NCBI RefSeq assembly: GCF_033100115.1 | Contig: NZ_CP136910.1 | Coordinates: 2,232,001 to 2,296,000, forward strand | Origin: Anaerocolumna sp. AGMB13020 | GTDB lineage: Bacteria > Bacillota > Clostridia > Lachnospirales > Lachnospiraceae | Reading direction: 5' to 3' | Length of the DNA stretch: 64,000 nucleotides | Shown here: piece after piece, positions 59,187-64,000 of the stretch | How positions within the stretch are numbered: position 1 is the stretch's first letter | Layout: the number at the start of each line of letters is the position of its first letter | Program-made: the position numbers and the translations under genes | The notes under the pieces: generated by a model | Databases searched by the model: none | What the model was told of the DNA's origin: nothing | What the model saw: only the letters and a program-made list of their open reading frames with translations

Positions 59187-59276
59187 ATAAGCCAACTTGC
59201 TCTTGAAGAAGCTTTTCTGTATCAGCATGGATTCATGGATGAAGTAAAGGTTCTAAAATATATAGAGAAATTGTAG
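59187..59276 (+). pseudogene. 3' remnant of a small-protein gene
   Basis: An in-frame 29-residue tail, ISQLALEEAFLYQHGF then MDEVKVLKYIEKL and a stop, with no start. Its first part matches the end of the small gene at 61261-61521 but with different synonymous codons, so it comes from a second copy of that gene, now deleted. Confidence 0.7.
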
Positions 59277-59307
59277 CCTTGAATTGATAGGTATCTCAAA
59301 CATTATA

Positions 59308-59349
59308 AACCCTCCAAACTAAAATTTTCTTATTACTGCTTGGAGGGTT
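59308..59349 (-). terminator. Hairpin after the orphan immunity gene
   Basis: AACCCTCCAA and TTGGAGGGTT pair across a 22-base AT-rich loop a few bases after the stop of the 172-residue gene; the following T-run is weak. Confidence 0.6.
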
Positions 59350-59354
59350 CCCGT

Positions 59355-59873
59355 TTATATTACTTTTACTTCCCTCAGGACTTTCATTTCATTCAAAGAA
59401 ATATTTTTTAAAGCAAGTCCCACAATATTATTATTTTCTGCTACTAATATATAGTTAGCTTCAGTCAGAGAATATCCGCAAACACTATTTTTAATACCTG
59501 CTTCTAGTATTATCAAATTATTTTCTGAGAAAAAAACTTCAAAATCTTTCGTGAAACTTAAATTAGTGGTATCAATGGTAAAACCCTCAGAAAAAATCAA
59601 TAAATTATCATCGCTGTATACAATTTCTGATATACCATTCTCAACCCGTATGAGTTCATCTTGTAAAAAAAAGCTAGCATATTCAATACTAAAGTCATTT
59701 GGGTTTATCGCAATATCTAATGGTGGTTTCTTTCCATTTCTATAAAACAAATGGTAATTATACCCTGCATTTTTAACTTCTGACTCTACTTTTAATAAAA
59801 CCAACCCTTCCCCCATTCCCTCAAAATCACGTCGATACTTTTTCTGTTTTTTTATCGTTTTAAGTTGAAACAT
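59355..59873 (-). CDS. Probable immunity protein of the displaced toxin tip
   Basis: A 172-residue soluble, acidic, beta-rich protein of no recognised family. It starts 13 bases after the toxin tip with AAAGGAG upstream. A small acidic gene directly behind a toxin C-terminus is the standard layout for immunity genes. Segments such as DIAINPNDFSIEYASFFL and NNIVGLALKNISLNEMK suggest a two-sheet fold. It is intact even though the toxin gene has lost its 5' part, which fits continued need for protection. Confidence 0.7.
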   Translation of the reverse strand: MFQLKTIKKQKKYRRDFEGMGEGLVLLKVESEVKNAGYNYHLFYRNGKKPPLDIAINPNDFSIEYASFFLQDELIRVENGISEIVYSDDNLLIFSEGFTIDTTNLSFTKDFEVFFSENNLIILEAGIKNSVCGYSLTEANYILVAENNNIVGLALKNISLNEMKVLREVKVI

Positions 59874-59886
59874 TAATTTATCTCCT

Positions 59887-60301
59887 TTAATTCATTAATG
59901 CGTGATATACTACACCAGTTTCTGTGTTTATGCCAATTTCCCAGTTACCATAAGCTCCAAAATATCTTCCTGGTGATAATGATGAAACTTCTTTCATCGC
60001 TTGATTTAACGCAGCCTGATAACTTTCCAGCATAAGTTGGCTTCTTACTCCCGTACTGGCTGTTTCTCCACCAAACCTTCCAATATATTCACCCATATGT
60101 TTGGTAGCATTTGTATTAGTCCATAATGTTCTAGTACCTATCTGGGGATTTACATAATTAATTTTACTATCAAGGTCTATTTTAAATGTTGTTGGTACTT
60201 TAGTATTTGGTATGTTATCTGCAGTTCCTGTTATTTTATCCCATACAGTGCCTGTCTTACCCGAACCCTTAATAGCCTTTCCAGCATTCCCCGCCCCCTC
60301 A
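59887..60301 (-). pseudogene. Displaced C-terminal tip of a polymorphic toxin
   Basis: An open frame without a start reads EGAGNAGKAIKGSGKTGTVW and continues through about 135 residues to the stop at 59887. The first 15 residues are encoded by a 46-bp sequence identical to one in the full toxin gene (63384-63429), where it precedes the variable tip. The tip itself (KHMGEYIGRFGGETASTG ... GNWEIGINTETGVVYHALMN) differs wholly from the other toxin; its activity is unknown. An internal ATG could yield a 69-residue fragment. Upstream is mobile-element debris. Confidence 0.8.
60256..60301. repeat. 46-bp direct repeat, copy 1
   Basis: Identical over 46 bases to 63384-63429 in the same orientation. 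It encodes EGAGNAGKAIKGSGK, the junction between toxin body and tip, the expected crossover point for tip replacement. Confidence 0.95.
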
Positions 60302-60391
60302 GGTGGAGTACTGAGATATACGAAAAGGGGTGAAATTTCGTATTCGTTTTAAAAAGTATAGCACATCTTCGTGCTATTTTTAAGAAAGAAA

Positions 60392-60583
60392 TTACTGTTC
60401 TTTTTCTGGCAGTGGTTCCCGGTATTCCGTCTTATTTTTCATCATTCCGTACACTATGTTCACCAATCGACGCATAATGCAGACCAGTGCCTGAGACTTT
60501 GTTCTTTTATTGGTTGTTGATGTTAACTCTGTATGGAATGGATTGCAAGTCATTTCTGGATTTGTTTTCAGGAGAAGAAACAA
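60392..60583 (-). pseudogene. Remnant of an IS110-type transposase C-terminus
   Basis: The frame ends KRTKSQALVCIMRRLVNIVY then GMMKNKTEYREP, resembling the C-terminus of IS110-family transposases. The N-terminal catalytic part is absent. It abuts the displaced toxin tip. Confidence 0.55.
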
Positions 60584-61260
60584 CAGAAAAAAGAACAGAA
60601 AAGGGAGCTACAGAAGAAGTGTTTTTACCCCCTGTAACCCCCGGCAGTCCCATTTTACCATAGAACCAGTTTGATGTAAATTCATGGTTCACCATGAACC
60701 ATAGGGTAGATGATCTGGCTAAGCTTCTGGTGAAATAGAATTAATATACCACTTTTTGTTTGCCCTGTATCGCAAATAATTGCCCCTGTGTGACGTTTAA
60801 AACCGATGGTAGAACATATATGCCATTCAGGCACAAAACACCTCGTTGGGCAAATTTGAAAAACATAGGATTTTTCCTTTGCACCTAATAACTGTTTGAA
60901 TTGCTATTGCCTCCTGTTTGTATTCCGGTTGCTTTTTCAGAAAAATGTCGCATACAGGCCAGTTTTTCATATCCCTCAAGTCGCACAATCGCAATCATTT
61001 ATAAATTTCTGAACTGGCAAATACTCGCCTTATTTTGCTCCCAAAATAGAGATGAACCATGGGGTAGAAAATGATGCAGGTTAAAGAGCCGGGGTCATGA
61101 ACGACTCCTTTAAAACCATAGCTAGTGAATTGAGACAATAAGCATTTTGAGAATTCGTTTGAACTATTTAGCCAATACAAAGCATCTGTTTTTAGTAGTT
61201 TCTGGTATCGACTTTCTGATATTATTTCGGTATCGTATATTCTCAAAAAAGGGAAGTATT
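60584..61260. other. Degenerate mobile-element debris without an intact gene
   Basis: No reading frame here is supported by a ribosome site and a recognisable product. A partially related pair, ATGAACCATAGGGTAGA at about 60694 and ATGAACCATGGGGTAGA at about 61052, suggests broken repeats of one element. Confidence 0.4.
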
Positions 61261-61521
61261 ATGACCGATCAGGAATTACTGGATATGTTTATTCAGGAAC
61301 GCATAAACATGTTAATTGATGTATTTCATAAAAGCCAACCTGATAAATCTGAACAGGAAGAAAAAAGGATTCTACAGTCCGAGATTTTTATTGAAAATTT
61401 GCCAGACAAAGAGAAGAAACTGGTTGAAAATTACATTGACTCCTTTATAGACCAACTCGCTTTAGAAGAAGCTTTTCTGTATCAGCATGGATTTATGGTT
61501 TCTTCTGAAGCTGCATGGTAG
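61261..61521 (+). pseudogene. Small helical protein gene truncated by an IS fragment
   Basis: An 86-residue frame with AGGGAAGT before ATG 61261. Residues 1-79 are a charged helical protein (MTDQELLDMFIQERINM ... LALEEAFLYQHGFM); it may belong to a DUF6809-like group (weak). The last seven residues, VSSEAAW, come from the reverse side of the IS256 transposase gene, so the native tail (as in 59187-59276: DEVKVLKYIEKL) is lost. Confidence 0.65.
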
Positions 61522-62390
61522 ATTTTCTTTAGGTCAGTTGCGAATTCCTTCTTGTCCTTGTCAGCCACGTATTTCAAGGTATTTCTCACCTGATGTACGA
61601 TGCAGCGTTGGTATTCAGTGTTAGGGAAGGCCACTGCTATGGATTCCTTGATGCCAGTCAGCCCGTCTGCGCAAAGAAGGAGTATATCCTGTACACCTCG
61701 GTTTTTAAGCTCGTTAAGGATACTGAGCCAGTATTTACTGCTCTCATTGGCACCTACCTGTATCAATAATACCTCTTTTCTGCCTTCTTCATTTATACCA
61801 AGGATTATGTATGCAGCCAGCTTCTTGATGATGCTGTTGTCCCTTACTGAGAAATGTACTGCATCGATGAAAACGATAGGATAAATGCTTGAAAGAGGAC
61901 GGTTCTGCCACTGTTCAATCTCCGGGAGAAGTTTGTCGGTTATGTCTGATACCATGCCTTCACTGACTTCGAATCCGTAGATATCCTCGATCGTCTCAGA
62001 AATCTGACGTGTTGTCTTTCCTTTGGCATACATGGATATGATCTTGTCATCGATCGCCGATATATCTTTCTGCCTTTTCTTAACTACCTTAGGTTCAAAA
62101 GAACTTTCGCGGTCCTGAGGGACATTAATTGTTGCTTCGCCGTATTTACTTCTGATCTGCTTTTGTTTATAACCGTTTCGAGAGTTCTGGTTTTCGGATC
62201 TTTCATACGGAACATAGCCCAGATGATCGTCCATTTCTACTTCAAGCATTTCCTTGATTGTGCCACCCAACAGGTCTTTAAGTGCATCCTGGATATCTTC
62301 AGCAGACTGGATGTCGTATTCCTGTAAAAGAGCAGCGATGATGTTTTTCTTTCCTTCGGTCATTCTGACCGGTTCACGTTTTTTTGCCAT
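61482..62390 (-). pseudogene. IS256-family transposase, C-terminus deleted
   Basis: 302 codons of a Mutator/IS256-type DDE transposase of about 400. The first two acidic residues are seen in IVFIDAVHFSVRD and LLLCADGLTGIKE; HQVRNTLKYV follows. After KIYHAASEET the homology stops and the last residues (INPC) come from the neighbouring gene. The third catalytic glutamate is missing, so the protein should be inactive. Confidence 0.9.
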
Positions 62391-62475
62391 AATTAAAGGC
62401 CTCCTATAATATATTTATTTTATCATAGAAAGCCTAATCGAAATACTTATTTTACAGACTTTATTTCACAGTCTC
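61497..62475 (-). mobile_element. IS256-family element, one end missing
   Basis: The end upstream of the transposase is intact: GAGACTGTGAAATAAAGTCT on the minus strand from 62475, typical of this group. At the other side the element stops inside the transposase gene at about 61497, joined to the small helical-protein gene, with no second terminal repeat. Confidence 0.85.
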
Positions 62476-62527
62476 ACTGTAAAATTTATCTATTAATTAT
62501 AATAATTTAAAACAAAATCAACTAAAC

Positions 62528-62566
62528 AGACCTTCAAACCAAATAATAACCCTGGTTTAAAGGTCT
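62528..62566 (-). terminator. Hairpin after the toxin-immunity pair
   Basis: AGACCTT-AAACCA pairs with TGGTTT-AAGGTCT around a short loop, about 45 bases after the immunity gene; the T-run is modest. Confidence 0.65.
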
Positions 62567-62612
62567 AAAAAACTTTTAGAATCGTTAAAAAACCCAATTA
62601 AAAAAATTCAAT

Positions 62613-62984
62613 TTATTCTCTTGCAATATAAACACAATTGTCATTGTCAAGTGCATTACTCAGAAGATTACAAATTTCATCTGTTACCTTTTTAGAGTTG
62701 GGAAATCTAAATTTTGCATTTTCAGTTTGTTTAATCTGCTGAAATGATTTCATAAGATTAGGTATTTGCCATGGACTTTCATCATACCATCCTTCAGCAA
62801 GGTTATAATAATACGCCAAGCCAGTCCACCCACTTTCCTCTGGTTCAATTTTTTCCATGATGTCGTCAAAATATCCATCCCATATTCTTATGACATTTCT
62901 ATTATCATTGTCAAGTGCCTGTATAAATTGAATTTCTCCTTCTCCTTCATACCCTTCATAAAAATCCCATATTATATTATCCAT
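62613..62984 (-). CDS. Probable immunity protein
   Basis: A 123-residue acidic protein (MDNIIWDFYEGYEGEGEIQF at the start; GWTGLAYYYNLAEGWYDESP in the middle) of no recognised family. It starts 9 bases after the toxin stop with AGGAGG before the ATG, the arrangement expected for the cognate antitoxin. The strong negative charge would suit blocking a nucleic-acid-cleaving toxin (inference). Confidence 0.75.
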   Translation of the reverse strand: MDNIIWDFYEGYEGEGEIQFIQALDNDNRNVIRIWDGYFDDIMEKIEPEESGWTGLAYYYNLAEGWYDESPWQIPNLMKSFQQIKQTENAKFRFPNSKKVTDEICNLLSNALDNDNCVYIARE

Positions 62985-62993
62985 TTTTACCTC

Positions 62994-64000
62994 CTATGGA
63001 GCAACCCAATGTCCGCTTTCTAATAACGTTTTTTGTGCTTCTGTTGCAATATCGTTTTGAAAGGCTGTTATTGCTTGTTGCCAATCATATCTACTTGTCC
63101 ATACACTATCACCCGTTAATATATGTGTTACTGCCTTTTGTCCTGTTGGAGTGCCTGGAGTAGTACGTTCTACAACCCATGTGTTGCCTTGTCCTGTTGG
63201 TGCACCAGGAGTTTTTGTATGCCAGCGAGCTTCATATTTATATGTTCCATCTGACCACTTATAACTTATCTGGTCATATCCTGTTTTAGACTGGACTTTA
63301 ACCGTTGCATTACTTGGAATAGATGTCGGTGCTGTCTTTGCCAATTCACTTGTTTTTCCACTCCAATCGGCACCAGTAGTTAACTTACCCGAACCCTTAA
63401 TAGCCTTTCCAGCATTCCCCGCCCCCTCACGAATACCTTTAGCCCCACCACTAGCCTTATTCGTTAGATTCCCAACACCACTACCGGCCACCACACTTTC
63501 ACTGTATATTATTTCACCGGTCTTAAGATTCTTTATTGCTTGTACACCTTTAACTGTTACTACCGCAAACCCTTCCAGAAGCGTCATTGTTGCAAAATCT
63601 CCGTATATCTCTGCCCATTCTGTATCCATTCCTCCAATTATCGCCATTTGCTTCATTTGCTCGGAGTAAAGCCCAGGAAATCTATCCCATAAGTATTTTA
63701 ATAGATATCTGTATGCTTGTGGTAAATTCCTTGCATATTTTAAATTAATTAAATCCTGTTCATAAGATAATAACTTTTTATCATCTTTATCTTCTGATTT
63801 TTTACTTTGTTTGTCATCTGGATTCTTATACCAATTTTTGATTGCATTTTTTAAATTTACATTATCATTTTCCTGATTATTTTTCAAGTCTGGAAATTTT
63901 CTTACCTCTTTTCCGTATCCTGACATCCATTCAGACTTACTATATTCTGTCAATGCTTCCTTATACCATTCTATAATAAAATCTTTCGTGAATCTTGAAC
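62994..64000 (-). CDS. Polymorphic toxin, C-terminal part (5' end beyond the window)
   Basis: The frame is open to the right edge (335 codons seen). Residues upstream of the 46-bp repeat are a helical pretoxin region (YEQDLINLKYARNLPQAYRY, MAIIGGMDTEWAEIYGDFAT) with a hydrophobic hairpin; KASGGAKGIREGAGNAGKAI marks the junction. The last 120 residues are the toxin tip with YKYEARWHTKTPGAPTGQGN, a second TPGTPTGQ, and the end LLESGHWVAP. Conserved-looking His/Trp/Arg residues suggest a nuclease-like tip, but I do not recognise it. The delivery domain (LXG, WXG or other) lies outside. Confidence 0.8.
   Translation of the reverse strand, partial: SRFTKDFIIEWYKEALTEYSKSEWMSGYGKEVRKFPDLKNNQENDNVNLKNAIKNWYKNPDDKQSKKSEDKDDKKLLSYEQDLINLKYARNLPQAYRYLLKYLWDRFPGLYSEQMKQMAIIGGMDTEWAEIYGDFATMTLLEGFAVVTVKGVQAIKNLKTGEIIYSESVVAGSGVGNLTNKASGGAKGIREGAGNAGKAIKGSGKLTTGADWSGKTSELAKTAPTSIPSNATVKVQSKTGYDQISYKWSDGTYKYEARWHTKTPGAPTGQGNTWVVERTTPGTPTGQKAVTHILTGDSVWTSRYDWQQAITAFQNDIATEAQKTLLESGHWVAP
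63384..63429. repeat. 46-bp direct repeat, copy 2
   Basis: Exact copy of 60256-60301 inside the toxin gene, at the border of the variable tip. Confidence 0.95.

Noticed and set aside
61147..61260. N-terminal extension of the small helical protein
   Set aside because: Hydrophobic leader-like residues come from element debris, and AGGGAAGT precedes the ATG at 61261.

Overview
The window looks like chromosome from a low-GC obligate anaerobe of the Clostridia, most likely Lachnospiraceae. The evidence is a single-chain pyruvate:ferredoxin oxidoreductase, the oxygen-independent (cbi) cobalamin route, strong Shine-Dalgarno sites, TTGACA/TATAAT promoters, and IS200, IS256 and IS110 type mobile elements. 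No rRNA, tRNA or CRISPR array was seen.

1-14.9 kb is an AT-rich accessory (defence) island, all on the minus strand. At the left edge is a two-gene unit: an endonuclease/exonuclease/phosphatase-fold nuclease followed by a very large protein that runs off the window. Next come a decayed IS200 element, a small unknown gene, and an expanded type III restriction-modification operon in the order SNF2-like helicase with an N-terminal PLD-like domain, DUF4391 protein, Mod methyltransferase, Res helicase-nuclease, PC4-like protein. A 22-bp palindrome lies just upstream of the first gene of that operon.

14.9-24.2 kb is core: greA-lysS from one promoter, the divergent pyruvate:ferredoxin oxidoreductase gene with a structured leader, a large foldback repeat, an AEC-family transporter and an O-antigen-ligase-like membrane protein.

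24.4-47.1 kb is one cobalamin locus of 23 minus-strand genes. A cobalamin riboswitch with its own terminator precedes cbiMNQO (cobalt import), followed by cbiK, L, D, F, G, H, J, ET, A, cobT, cobU, cobS, a CobU-like gene, cobC, cbiB, cobD, cbiP, cobO and cbiC. It covers almost the whole route from cobalt-sirohydrochlorin to the coenzyme. Its gaps are filled with tandem repeats (73, 16/17 and 17 bp), and cobT carries an in-frame 12-residue repeat insertion of about 105 residues.

47.2-52.4 kb holds a second foldback repeat, a small unknown gene, and a probable sugar or cyclitol catabolic cluster (two Gfo/Idh/MocA oxidoreductases and a TIM-barrel isomerase) with a divergent AraC regulator.

52.4-59 kb is a self-contained beta-glucoside phosphotransferase operon: LicT antiterminator, 6-phospho-beta-glucosidase, its own Enzyme I, EIIBCA and an HPr that lacks the regulatory serine. 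Two RAT/terminator switches with enlarged loops precede licT and the glucosidase gene.

59-64 kb is a polymorphic-toxin locus: a toxin gene entering from the right edge with its immunity gene, a displaced second toxin tip plus immunity gene joined to the first by a 46-bp direct repeat, and IS256 and IS110 fragments and broken small genes between them.
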